The position numbers were made by a program, and so were the translations under genes. The notes below the pieces were generated by a model. The model was not told the origin of the DNA and did no database searches. It worked only from the letters and a program-made list of their open reading frames with translations. Shown one piece after another: positions 47,932-59,385 of a stretch of 64,000 bases of DNA (the first letter of the stretch is position 1; every line of letters begins with the position of its first letter). Source of the stretch: Parascedosporium putredinis (Eukaryota > Ascomycota > Sordariomycetes > Microascales > Microascaceae); the NCBI GenBank assembly GCA_949357655.1, contig CASHTG010000015.1, positions 62,001-126,000 of the forward strand, written 5' to 3'.

Positions 47932-48251
47932 TTAGCAAGGGCAAGGGAAAACACAAAAGTTGCAGGGGATCGGGCAGGGAATGATGAAGCAGAATCGTCC
48001 CGGGCACGCCTCGCCTCCACCACGAAGCATGCCCCTCTCCTGCTGATCCGCGGGGGCCTGCTTAGGATCTAAATAGAAAGGGAAATGGGAGAGTCAGTGG
48101 TGAGCCACGGAACACTGCAAGGAAAGGGAACGGGTCGTCAATGACGGTCACCTACCCATTGGTTGGAGGGAAGCGGTTGCGTCATCTGTACAGGCTCAGG
48201 ACTGGCTGCGGGGAACCCGGTCGTGGCGTGGGATTGGTTCTGAGGCTCCAT
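47932..48251 (-). CDS. Small protein with Cys/Pro-rich hydrophobic tail, about 78 aa
   Basis: Two exons, 48152-48251 and 47932-48068, intact frame. MEPQNQSHATTGFPAASPEP leads a Gln/Pro-rich soluble half; after the intron comes DPKQAPADQQERGMLRGGGE and a terminal motif of eight cysteines in about 24 residues (ACPGRFCFIIPCPIPCNFCV followed by FPCPC). The intron has a GTGACC donor and a TTTAG acceptor; phase is G|AT. An upstream in-frame ATG at 48389 would add 46 residues. The layout (disordered Gln/Pro part plus Cys-rich hydrophobic tail) is like small membrane-associated CYSTM-type stress proteins, but the Cys spacing with Pro is different. Function unknown; perhaps membrane or metal binding. 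Confidence 0.72.
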
Positions 48252-49974
48252 GTTGTATAGATTGGGCGAGTTGGATGGGGATCTGTCGAGCTCCTGGAAA
48301 GATTGATGCGGGAGAGAATGATTTAGGTCTGGCAAAGATGATATATTGGTCTTGGAGGTTTTGTGATGCTTCGTTCCCCACACCGTCATCGGCGGTGAGC
48401 GAGCTCAGCCACTGCCAACGATGACATTCTGACGCGTCAAGAGGGCGATCTTAGTCACATGATCAAGCTTGCATCTTGAGTCGCTCCGCGAGGTTTGAGG
48501 CTGCAGTGACATTTGAGACTGGGGTCTAACTTTGAATTGAAGCTGGGGCTGAAATCACGTGTGGCCTGATATTTCAATGCAGTCTCTGGGCGGACTCGGG
48601 ACGGGCCATCTCTTAGGGGAAAGAGGAAAGAGATGGTACCTGAGGGGGATCTAAACTGATCAATAGATGGATGGATTGATGCATTATTTTAGCGGCGACA
48701 TCCTGGTTTTCGTGCGTCCTTCAGGAAGGGTTCAGAGCATTGAAACCCCCTTGTACAGAAGAGAATCATCCCTCTCCACCAGGGCACGCTTGGCACGCAG
48801 GGTGTTGAATCGTCGCTTCAAGGTTGACAGACCCCAAGTGCATATGTGACCTAGTTCTGTCTCGCTCCAGGCAGCCCTGGGAACCGGAGATTGAAAGGCG
48901 TCTCAGGCGAACACGTCTCGATAATCACTGGAAGCCCTTAACCGCCTCTTCTTGCATCATTTTTCTTGCCCTTCTCCTACCAGAGAAACCAATGCCACTC
49001 ACCTGGCAAGACCCTGGTAAGGATGGAACTAGTTTTCTTGGCGCCGTGCACGAGACTTGGCACCGGAGACTTTCTCCAAGTGAGCGGGGAGAGGTTATAC
49101 GGTGGTTCCATTGATGGAATGACAAGAGCCTGAATTTTGGGCTTCGCGAATCCATTCGCAACCCCCAGTTGAAGAAAGGGTCTGCTCGTGCACACAGCCA
49201 ACAAACAAACCTACTACCACATTTTTATCTTTCACACATCCCCGGCTCTTCGCCCCAGCGTCGAACTTTACTTCTGAGCTCAGCATTCCACTCCGCTAGT
49301 CCCAATAAGAATTTGGACGCCCTTGATCGCTTTCCGCCTGCGTGAAGCGATTCCTACGATCTCGTGCGTTGCTCGCGTTACTATCTGCACCACGCGAGTC
49401 TCACTAATGACAGTTGGCAATGTGTTCCAGGAAACGCGTATTACTTTGAACCCAGCATTTGATGGTGGCGCGCCTGATGTTGATGGGCTTGCCCGGGGCA
49501 CCCAGCTAGCGATCTCCACATGTGTGATCTCATAATACGTGCGCCAATCTATTAGCTCTCTTCATTTATAGATCGTGCGGGCAAGGTATCATGCTCCAGA
49601 TTTTGTATGCTTCTAGGCCCCCGAAAATGAATACACGCTGGCATGGGAGATCTCATCCGAACCTGACCGCCCCTTGATCATGATTCATGAGACATTCTCC
49701 ACAACCATGATGCAAGGTTTATGATGAACACGACGACGACGAATGGGAATTATCGCTGGAGGCAAATGCCAGCAATATTGGTGAGAATCATATCATAAAG
49801 GCAACAATGTGATAAAACCGTCACAGCTGCCATCCACATTTCCGGATTCCTGGTTTGGCTACTGGACTCTAAAATCCCGCTCTGCCGTACCCTGCTTCGG
49901 CCCCAGACCCGTTGCTTTATTAGTACTTGTTGCTCCCCCACAATCGGCCCTCGAACGCGAGAGAAGCTTCCGCA
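48252..49974. other. Divergent intergenic region, 1.7 kb
   Basis: Upstream DNA of the small Cys/Pro protein (-) and the alcohol dehydrogenase (+). Several short frames exist but none looks like protein. Nothing else recognised. Confidence 0.55.
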
Positions 49975-51212
49975 ATGCAAAAAGTAAGGCAATTAACGAT
50001 GAAGGCCCTCGTGTTTACCAAAGTCGGCAAGGTCGAGCTACTGGAGCGACCAAACCCCAAGCTCCTCGCGCCCACCGATGCCATCGTCAAGCTCAAATAC
50101 TCCACCATTTGCGGCACGGATCTGCATATCCGGAAAGGCCATGTAGCGACGTGCGCTCCCGGCCGCATTCTCGGGCACGAAGGGGTGGGAAGCATCGAAC
50201 AGGCGGGCAACATGGTCTCGAGTTTCAAGGAAGGAGACAACGTCATCATCTCGTGCATATCGTCTTGCTCGTGTTGCGAATATTGCCGGAGGGGCATGCC
50301 GTCCCACTGCAAGTCTGGTGGGTGGATTCTGGGAAACGAAATTGACGGCACGCAGGCCGAGTACGTGCGCATCCCGCACGCCGATAGCAGCCTGCACCAC
50401 GTGCCGCCCGGCATCGCCGACGTTCCGTCTCTCGTCACGGTGAGCGATACGCTACCGACTGCCTACGAATGCGGTACCCTCAACGCCAAGGTACAGCCCG
50501 GATCGACGGTCGCCATTGTCGGCGCTGGTCCGATCGGGTTGGCCGTGATGGCCACGGCGAACTTTTACTCTCCCTCCAAGGTGATCATGATCGATATGGA
50601 TAGCAACAGGCTCAAGATTGCATCGGACTTGGGCGCTTCGGATACTATAAAAAGCGCGCCAGACGTCGACGTGGTGAAGAAAGTGCTGGACCTGACGGAT
50701 GGCAAGGGCGCCGATGCGGTTATTGAGGCAGTCGGGGTTCCTGCAACGTTTGAACTGTGTCAGAAGATTTTAGCACCCGGCGGTGTCCTTGCGAATCTTG
50801 GCGTTCATGGGACCAAGGTCGATCTATTCTTGGACGATCTTTGGTCGAAGAATATCAGTAAGGCTTCTGCTCCCCGCCAGATGGATACTATAACCCCGTC
50901 CAACGCTAACGTATCCTTTCCGCGGTACAGGTATTACAACTCGACTAGTAGATGCGGTCACGACGCCTACGTTGATCAAGATGGTTGAGACTAGAAAGAT
51001 ACAGCCTGAAAAGCTCTTGACCCATAGTAAGACATCACACACACCCTCCGTGCCCCCTTCCTTGCCATATATTAGCCCAAGGTGTAGCATAACACGAGTT
51101 TCACTGCTGATGTGAAGCGACAGAATTCAAATTTAGCGAGATTGAAAAGGCCTACGAGACGTTTGGACAAGCGGACAAGCATAACGCTTTGAAGGTTCTG
51201 ATTGAGATGTAG
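49975..51212 (+). CDS. Zinc-dependent alcohol dehydrogenase (MDR superfamily)
   Basis: Three exons, 49975-50857, 50931-51026 and 51124-51212, 355 aa, no frame break. The start could also be the in-frame ATG at 49999 (MKALVFTKVGKVEL), which is the commoner family opening. Catalytic zinc ligands: Cys in YSTICGTDLHI and the GHEGVG His/Glu. Structural zinc lobe: CISSCSCCEYCRRGMPSHC. Rossmann motif VAIVGAGPIGLAVMATANFY, followed by MIDMDSNRLKIA with Asp after beta-2, favouring NAD. The C-terminal part includes ITTRLVDAVTTPTLIKMVET and FSEIEKAYETFGQADKHNAL. Oxidises secondary alcohols or related compounds in the cytosol. Co-directional with a GFA-family gene 290 bp downstream. Confidence 0.92.
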
Positions 51213-51500
51213 ATTGAATAGTTGTTACAAGGCTCAAGGACGAGTCCGTTGAGAAGCTTAAACTAAAATGATCTTCTTTTCCGTCGATAGCAATCCGGCC
51301 CACCTCCTTACGGGCAGGTGAAGGCTTAATTCGTTTACTTATTAATGGGTGTGGTGAGGACGTCGTGACGTCACAATATTCCTGATTCTCATATCTCTCG
51401 TAATTTGTGACTTCAAAATAGTCTTTATTCGTAACAGCTAGCTAGGGATATGCTGCTTTAATCACGGCACGTATAATTCTTTTTCGTGACCCCCAGCAAC

Positions 51501-52167
51501 ATGTCGAGCCAAGCGTTGGAGAATACACAGTGGACGGAGAAGCCCCCATACATCCCAGCCTCCCAAAGATCGGGCTTCACTTCTAGGCATCGCGGCTCCT
51601 GCCATTGCGGGAAAATCCAGTACTCGCTGAACCGCGAAGAGCCGCTCGCTTCCAAGTATTGCCACTGTTCCGACTGCCAGACACTCCACGGTAGGCGCCG
51701 AACGGTCCGTGACGACGGTGGGTGCGCGTACTCATACTGATTTTTGGGCTCCTCTCTAGGGGCGCCGTTCCAATGGGCCGCCATTTTTCAAAAGGACGAC
51801 ATGGCATTCGACAACGGCTCCGAGGGGCTCGTCTTCTACCGCTCGGCAACGAGGGAGCTCGGCCATGATCTGCCCTGTAAAGTGAGCTGTGGTCACTGCC
51901 GGACGCCCATCATGGATGAGGGGAGGAACATGGTTCTTCTCTTTCCGACTTTGATTAAGTTCCCCAGCGAGGCGGCGAGACGGTTGTTCAAGCCACAGTA
52001 TGTGATACCATTGCTAAACGGGCCGCACTGGTACACTCTTGTAAGAAAATTACTCACTCGGAAGTGCTAGGTGTCACATATTTTACTCTCACAGAGTACT
52101 GGATATTGCGGACGATGCCGTCAAGTGGTCGGGGTTGGATGGCAAGAGCGAGAGATTGGACAGCTAG
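51501..52167 (+). CDS. GFA-family (glutathione-dependent formaldehyde-activating-like) zinc protein
   Basis: Three exons, 51501-51690, 51760-51997 and 52071-52167, 174 aa, frame intact. An Mss4-like fold with the GFA zinc ligands GSCHCGKIQYSL, YCHCSDCQTLHG and VSCGHCRTPIMDEG. The C-terminus, QCHIFYSHRVLDIADDAVKW then SGLDGKSERLDS, matches the common end of fungal GFA proteins. Named after bacterial Gfa, which speeds formation of S-hydroxymethylglutathione, but most fungal members have no proven activity. Adjacent to a zinc alcohol dehydrogenase. Confidence 0.9.
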
Positions 52168-53680
52168 CTTGGGATGGTTGGGATACCTTCTGGGGACATG
52201 AGCTATGGAACGGGGTGACCCACTGTCTCGAGCTACGGTGGTCTTTGGTTTGGAGAGCTCGTAAATCCGATTCTGTATCAGAAGCGTATTCTCCACTGCT
52301 AGCAAGCTCACGGCAAAAGATAGGGGATAATAATGGGGCGAAAGCTCTCCGAGGTTATTGTCGGTTAGAGACCATGCTCATATCCTCGTGGGAACATCGA
52401 TCATTCCCCACGCCGGCAACATGGTGGAGGTCGGGGGACAGGCAAAGGTAGAGCCCGCTTTTCAAACCATCGGGCAGCTATTGGCTTGCACGCAGCGCAA
52501 GCTCCTCCGACGCGCCCGTTTCTTTCATATACCAGGTCCACAGCTCTCGCTCTCAGAACGAAAAGAAGAAGGAATGGGGAGACGGAAGCTGCTGTCAACT
52601 CCGCCACGGTACAGTGTAGAAGTGGCAAAGCCGGAACACTGTGCTTCGGGTAGTATCCGAACTGCCCTTTCGTCCGTTGGCGCCGTTGAGTGCATAGAAA
52701 ATATGAGCGAGTCATGCCAATTTAGCTACCTTGCGAAGAATCTACAAGTGCCAAAGTCCACGGTTGCAGAATAAATTTCTCTGTCATAGATCTCTAACCC
52801 GTCTTGTTAATCGAACCCGTCTTGTTAATCGATACGGAATCTTGCGACTGACCTTCTCAATGGCTCTGTTTTCGATTTTGAGACCGAGCTTTCATCGTGA
52901 AGGGAACACGGGTGTAGAAACCTTTGACTACCGAATACCTTTGCAACCCTCTTCTTTTGGTAATGAAGCCCGTCCTAGTGGTTCGGGAAGACACCCGAGG
53001 TCACGGTTCCTGAGCTCCAATTAAAAAAATTCCTGGTGGTGAATCCCGGGTTTGACCCGAGAGCTATCGTCATAGTGCGGGGTTCTCCAGCTTCTAGCCC
53101 CCGTCAACCTCCAGCTCCCTGGGTCTTCCACCGACACTACCCCGAGCCAACCGTGGCATCGATAGATCAAAGATTGTGGGGGCCGTCATGGTCAAACTCT
53201 CCATCGGGCCCTCCCCACTTGCCGACTTTGCAAGCCGTCGCCGAGCAATATGGTGGTTCACATTTCTCCCTTTCTTGTCAGGGACCCCTTCCCGGAAGAC
53301 GGATTGGCAACCAAACATGAGCACCTGCTGCGGGTGCGTTAGCGCCGCACTATCTTTCTCCAATACCGGGTTCAGGCGTAGCAAGAGGAAAGAAAGAGAA
53401 AAAACGCGGAGGAATCAAGCGTAAACCATTTGGGGTCCCCAGGGGGCGCCGACCAGGAACCCGGGGTGGCGGAATTGATGGCTTTGTTTTTTGTCTTGCT
53501 CTCCCTCTACAAGGACTACTTAAGCTCTGTCCGCCCACCTCCTCCGCTGGCCTCCAATACCATCCATCTCATCCTCGTGGCATTGAGCAACTCCCGATCA
53601 GCTCTCCCAAAAGAAAAAAGCCACTCTTTGTCATTCTCATCCCCTCCTTTTCCCCCTTGAAGGATCCAGCACAGCCAACC
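52168..53680. other. Intergenic, 1.5 kb
   Basis: No gene. It contains an 18-bp direct repeat (52797-52832) and, at 53500-53660, the pyrimidine-rich leader of the P450 gene. Confidence 0.6.
52797..52832. repeat. 18-bp direct repeat
   Basis: AACCC-GTCTTGTTAATCGA occurs twice head-to-tail with an 18-bp period; non-coding. Confidence 0.8.
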
Positions 53681-55393
53681 ATGGCCATCGCTTCGCTGCT
53701 TACCTCGGAGTGGGCGCCCGTCGCGCTCGTGGGCGCCGTGGTCGCCTACTACCTCGTGCCGTACTTTGTCACCTTTAGCAACCTGAGGGACATCCCCGCG
53801 CCCTTCCCGGCCAAGTTCAGCAACCTGTGGCTCCTCTCCGTCTGCAGGCGCGGTAACCGCTACGAGGTTGTCGACAAAATGCACAAGAAGTACGGCAAGG
53901 TCGTGCGCATCGCCCCCAACCACATCTCTGTCGCCGACGCCGGTGCCATCAACACCATCTACGGACACGGAAACGGTTTCCTCAAGTCGTACGTACCATC
54001 TTCTGTCCCCTTCCCCTCTATACATGCCCTGAAAAATGCACGCGCACAAGCCATACGCGAGACTAACAGGATGGGTATCCAATAATTACAGCGACTTCTA
54101 TGACACCTTCGTCTCCATCCGACGAGGTCTCTTCAACACCCGCAACCGAGCGGAGCACAGCCGCAAGAGGAAGCTCGTGTCTCACACCTTTGCCCCCAAG
54201 TCCGTCTTGGAGTTCGAGCCCTACATCAAGAGCAACCTCGAGCTCTTCGTGCAGCAGTGGGACAAGATTGCCGCTACCCCCAACCCTGATGGAACCGGTC
54301 ACTTGGACTGCCTTTCGTGGTGTAAGCCAATCTACTCCTTTTTGTGTTTTCTCCTTTTTTTTTTTTTTTTTTTTACTAACACTGCCTTTTTCTTCAGTCA
54401 ACTTCTTGGCCTTCGACATCATCGCCGATCTCGCCTTCGGCAAGTCCTTCGGTATGCTCGCCACCGGCGCCGACCTCGCCGAGGTCAAGACCCGCCCCGA
54501 CGCCCCTCCCATCTACGCGCCCGCCGTCGAAATCATGAACCGCCGCGGCGAGGTCTCCGCCACCCTCGGCTGCCTCCCCGGTCTCAAGCCCTACGCCAAG
54601 TACCTCCCCGACCCCTTCTTCAGCCAGGGTCTCCAGGCCGTCGAGAACCTCGCCGGCATCGCCATCGCCCGTGTCAGCGAGCGTCTCGAGCGCGGCGGAT
54701 CCACCGACCGCAAGGATCTCCTCGCCCGTTTGATGCAGGGTCGCGACGAGAAGGGCGAGCCCCTCGGCCGCGACGAGCTGACCGCCGAGGCCCTCACCCA
54801 GCTCATCGCCGGCAGCGACACCACGTCCAACTCTTCCTGCGCTCTCTTCTACCACGTTGCCCGTAACCCCGCTGTTTTCCGGAAGCTCCGCGCCGAGATC
54901 GACGAGGTCATGAGCAAGGACGAGGAGATCCCCACCTACGAGGCCGTCAAGCACCTCCCTTACCTCGGCCACGTCATCAACGAGACTCTCCGCTACCACT
55001 CTCCCTCCGGCATCGGTCTTCCCCGTGAGATCCCCCAACTCCCGCGGCGTCACCATCCTCGGCCACTACTACGGCCCCGGCACCGTTCTCAGCGTCCCTA
55101 CCTACACCATTCACCACTCCAAGGAGATCTGGGGCGACAACGCCGACGACTTCGTTCCCGAACGGTGGGAGACCCTCACCGAGACCCAAAAGAACGCTTT
55201 CATCCCCTTCAGCTACGGTCCCCGTGCCTGCGTCGGCAGGAACCTTGCCGAGATGCAGATGAGGCTGATCGCCGCTACCTGGGTCAGGCGCTATGACGTC
55301 TTGCTGCGACAGGATATCATGGAGACCCGCGAGGGTTTCTTGAGGAAGCCTATGGGTCTGGAGGTCGGCATTAGCCGCCGTGCTCTCGCGTAA
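53681..55393 (+). CDS. bphA: Cytochrome P450, CYP53 family, benzoate 4-monooxygenase
   Basis: Three exons, 53681-53988, 54092-54321 and 54398-55393, about 510 aa. N-terminal membrane anchor (WAPVALVGAVVAYYLVPYF), then the CYP53 opening LRDIPAPFPAKFSNLWLLSV, YGKVVRIAPNHISVADAGAI, IYGHGNGFLKSDFYDTFVSI and RRGLFNTRNRAEHSRKRKLV. I-helix AGSDTTSNS, ExxR in ETLRYHS, PERW, heme motif FSYGPRACVGRN with the Cys ligand. The C-run 55032-55036 breaks the frame between GLPREIP and NSRGVTILGH: one base too many, or two too few. CYP53 enzymes para-hydroxylate benzoate to 4-hydroxybenzoate in the endoplasmic reticulum, feeding the protocatechuate/beta-ketoadipate route and detoxifying benzoate. Intron 2 carries a run of about 20 T. 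Confidence 0.93.
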
Positions 55394-57893
55394 ATGCTTT
55401 ATGAACGCTGAACGCAAAGGTCGCTTTTCTTTTGTGTGGTGTAGAGTGAGAGAGAGAGAGAGAAGAGGGGAAGGGAAAACTTTGCGCTACGATGCGCCGG
55501 GGTTTGTTTAGGGATGTATCATTACAACTGGTTTCCATTTTCTTTTTTTCAACCGGATTCATGAATCTTTGGCTCGCTGGCTGCGACACGGATAGTTTCT
55601 TACGCTGCAATTTATAACGAATTTTGATGCCACTCTCATCCTCTACCTCTGCCTCTCTCAATGATTTCTTATTATATGCAAACTTGAAGATTATGTTGTT
55701 TGCCGCAGCTTCGTAGACGAAGAAGCTATTATAAAGACAGCAGTGTAGTTGTTCCCTCCAGTGCATCCATCACCTCTTGATTCAAGATCTATCCATCAAC
55801 AGGCTTGATTTTTGTAATTGAATACCTAGAAGGCGTCCGGGACCGCCAGCTCCGGACAATCAGTGCATCTTAGCACCGGTATTTTCCCTCATTTACAACA
55901 TCCGTGGATCATTTGAACAATTTCTTTGACAGCAGCCGAACGCTCCGTGTTTTGGATGGCTGGTTCCGGCACCCATTGGGAAGATAACTGGGCCCTGTGG
56001 TGATGCGCTAGAGCTTGCGAGGGCCAAGTGGACCCGATTGTCAGCGATTGCTCCCGCTGTAGACTATGAGTAAAACCGGGCATAGCTCGGAGTTGAAGAC
56101 GATCAAGGTAATTGAACTTGCAGCAAGAAAAGAAAAAGATAAAATTGCAAGGTCAAGGGGAAAATCAAATGGCTCTCCAGTCTAGAACAGCGGAACCTTG
56201 AGCAGTAGAAGCCTACACGATTTACACATTTCCCATTTCCTACTTTACTCTCCCTCTGCGGGGTGCCACAAACCGTATTGAGTTTCCCCAGCTTCAGCCA
56301 ACCCAATCAATCTTTGGGAAAATCCCATTACGTTTCCAGGCTCGTGCAGCGTCCTCGTGCCAATGCCAGACACAAAGGAACATTGAAAGTCTCAGGCTTC
56401 GGGGGAGGTACTGCGCTGGGCAAATATTTTTAGCCCTTGAAGGCTGAACTAGCGGGAGACGTTTTGGACGCCCACCGCTCTCAAAGCAGTCAAGACCCCT
56501 GCCTGCAAGCGGGGACGGTGGTGTGGGGCTCGGCTTCGACCCCTCGGCAGCCAACCTTTTCGCGGATGTCATCCGTGGCTGTCGGATCGAGAACCGTCAT
56601 GTCGGATAGCATCCGGCGCAACCCACCAGGGTCGGACATTTCTCGCGATGTAGTACCTCTTCTGCTGCCCATGAGTTGATGAATGGAGGTTGTATCTCTA
56701 TTATTTTGCTTTTCTCTTTACGTGCGAGATTTCTTTTCCTCTCTCCCATTCTTAAATGCCTCGGATGCAGAATGGCATTTCGTCATAGCGAAGAAAGTGG
56801 ATTCTGTTCGGTCCTCACAGATGGTGTGCTTCGGCATGAGAGAAGAGAATCGCCAAGGAAAAAGAGGAGAAGCAGAAAGATATCCAATTTCAGAGATCTC
56901 GGAGTTGTCTCGCGTTTGCTTCCTACGTCGATGGCATCTACCAAGAGCTCTGGAATAAAACCCATAGGCCCGCGTTGTTCTTGCAACCCAATCTATATCT
57001 CTCTTCTCCAGGTGCAATCTTCGTCCGTACAAGACGGGGATGATCAGTGACAGCATGTTCTCCCCACCAGCACCGGGAGATCGGTGACAAACTCTGCAAC
57101 TTCTGACTCAGAGGCTGAGCATCGCTCACATGTCCCGCCGCGCGTATCATGGCAAGAGAGTTGACATGACAGAAGGCACAGGGCCATATCCTTCGGCCTA
57201 GAGCACGGTCTAAATGATGGAACGGCCTTCCGGTGCCAGAAAAATAAGCTTGCAAACTACCGGACGCTAGCCTGATCCGACCTTGTCTCTTCTTATCCTG
57301 TTGGTAGACAAGCCAGGTCTGTGTTGGTTAGGGGGCCTTAGGTTTGCTGCCACGAGTGGTTTGTCTGAATCCATACGTTTAGGGAATCTCACAGATTTTG
57401 GGCGGGTCAATGATTCTCGTTATCGTGAAGATTTCGAGTGGCTGCACTCTCAGGACTTCTGATGTTTCAAGGCCACTGCGGTGGGCTGAGCCGCATCTAC
57501 GCTTGCGTTTGGGGGAGCAAAGCCAGCAACAGTCTGGCCAGTCACGGCAATATCTTGCTTATGCGTGCCTCCATGTGCATGCGCCCCTTGCACCCCGCTA
57601 CGTGGACAATGTTATCCGTGATCTCTTGTCGTATCACATCACAGGGTTTCTGCAGGTCGGAGATTAGATCAGGTCAGGTCTTGGAAATAGCATCCCGAAT
57701 CCCTAACCCAAGTGCCGGGCTTAGACAGATTCTCTTAGCGTGTCGTTCGTTCTATATCCCTGACAAGGGTCCGCGGCCCCCATGGTCTCGGAAACTACCT
57801 TGTACCTCTCGCCCGACCGCTTTCCCACGTGGCCCAAGCCAAGGTTCTAAAAAGAGCAACCGTCATCCGGTGCTAGGAGCCAGTCCGCCTATA
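55394..57893. other. Convergent intergenic region, 2.5 kb
   Basis: Lies between the P450 (+) and the decarboxylase-like gene (-). A (GA)n stretch at 55446-55463 lies in the presumed P450 3' UTR. No protein-like ORF in either strand that I trust. Confidence 0.55.
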
Positions 57894-58874
57894 CTACTGG
57901 GCCAAGTCCTCGCAAGGTACAAAATCGTCTTGGACGAGGAGAGCGCCCGTCTTGACTCCGTAGGCCCCAATGATCTGACTAGGATCTCCAAACAGTGGGA
58001 GAAGACTCTCAAATTCCCCAACCATTGTCACGTCGCCTTTGATTTCCACTTCCCGACTAAAACCCGCATCTTCCCCAAACAGCGCCCCGGTACGACCACA
58101 GACCATGCCGTCACTACCTAGCCCGAAGCGCGGCTGCGTGACTATGTCGTACAGCTCCTTTGTGCTGAAAGGGCGGGCCTCCTCGTTACCTGCATAGGGG
58201 ACGTGATTTCGACATACTGTCTTCTCGTCCCATCGGGGATATATGCCCGTAAAACGGTCAGCCTTCCGTCAAATGGCTGGTCCGGGAGAGGATCGGCAAA
58301 ATCGTAGGCGTCGCACTCTGGGTCGTAGACGGCGCGAATGACGTTGGGCACTCCGTAGGCCTCGGCAATGTCGGCGGCGTAGCTTGGTGTCCCGGTTGAT
58401 ATGAATTGGGTGCTAACGTAGCGAAATGGTGTTTTTCCGTCCTCGAGGGCGTCGACGAAGGGAAGCTCGAAAGAAATCATCTATAGAGGCGATGCGCCAA
58501 ATGAATATGACGGCAGCTCAAGTCATGGGCCCTGATAAACTTACCATGTGTTGGTTCCTAACCATGTCGTCCGGCGCTCGTATATCGTGGACGTACGTAG
58601 CACGGAGGAGTAAGGGGTGGAATTCCTGCGCCTCGCTCTCAAGGAACGAGTATCCTTCAGGAAGGAAACTCTGAGCGACCTTGTTCTCGAGATATATGAG
58701 TGAAAAAGTCCCGTTAACAACCGCCGAAACGCTATAGGGATAGTCCTCGGAGAGGTAGTTGTACGACGTCTGTGTTCTGCAACCAGGCTGACAGACGACG
58801 AGCGGGAGCAGGTGCGAGACTCCGGCGAACAGTGTCCAGAGCCGGGCGGCACTCGACGGAAAAGGAGCCTTCAT
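57894..58874 (-). CDS. Secreted protein, tentatively acetoacetate-decarboxylase-like, one frame break
   Basis: Two exons, 58545-58874 and 57894-58480, about 305 aa. The start gives MKAPFPSSAARLWTLFAGVS, then HLLPLVVCQPGC, a plausible signal peptide. The body reads YNYLSEDYPYSVSAVVNGTF, then ENKVAQSFLPEGYSFLESEA, MISFELPFVDALEDGKTPFR, AEAYGVPNVIRAVYDPECDA and VGEFESLLPLFGDPSQIIGA. The pattern of a FLPEGY segment, then a pale hydrophobic strand and a YGVPN turn recalls the acetoacetate-decarboxylase superfamily, but the catalytic Lys region is not clear. At 58189-58190 one base is missing; bridging it gives SPMQGNEEARPFSTKELYDI and an in-frame end. Function uncertain. Confidence 0.72.
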
Positions 58875-59385
58875 CGTGATTTTTGCTGTAAATTTTTCGT
58901 TTTTCTTAACAATAATATTCCACTTGTCGTCTATGCCGAAGTTGAGATTGAACGACGACAGCCAGCTGAAAGACGATGGAGGGAGCATGGCGAGTGGCAG
59001 TCTTTCATAAACAACGTATTTCGTATTCCCCGCTTCCCGTCATTCGAGACAAGTAATTTCATGGATGTGCTAATTAGCACGGTGATATTTCGTTTTTATA
59101 TTGCTATTTATGTCTTGCTACCCCCAAAACTGCTAAAAATGGCTCGGCTGAGGAACCCCAGCCGGTTTACCAGGTCTTGTATTTCTAGGCACTATGGGAG
59201 AAACGCCGGTAATGCTACGTCAACACTTGATATCGTCCCGTCCGAATCATTTCATTGCGCACGCGCCCGCACATGGACACAAGCCAAATCGCCGGGACCG
59301 GACATATTTGCCCCGACCTGATACACACACACACACACACACATATACCTACCTCGAGATAGCCATCAAACATTGCCATCAAGTC
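58875..59385. other. Intergenic, 0.5 kb, with (AC)n
   Basis: Promoter of the decarboxylase-like gene and 3' end of the regulator. Holds an AC microsatellite. Confidence 0.6.
59322..59343. repeat. (AC)n microsatellite
   Basis: About eleven AC units, non-coding, just after the regulator's stop codon. Confidence 0.9.

Noticed and set aside
53036..53066. GGGTTTGACCC palindrome resembling a tRNA T-arm
   Set aside because: The T-loop consensus GGTTCGANNCC is absent and no acceptor or anticodon stem can be drawn around it.
54394..55056. Minus-strand open frame over the P450
   Set aside because: Mirror of GC-rich third positions in CYP53 exon 3; no motif.
57438..58121. Plus-strand frame of 227 codons
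   Set aside because: Overlaps the 3' end of the decarboxylase-like gene on the other strand, lacks introns, motifs and normal composition.
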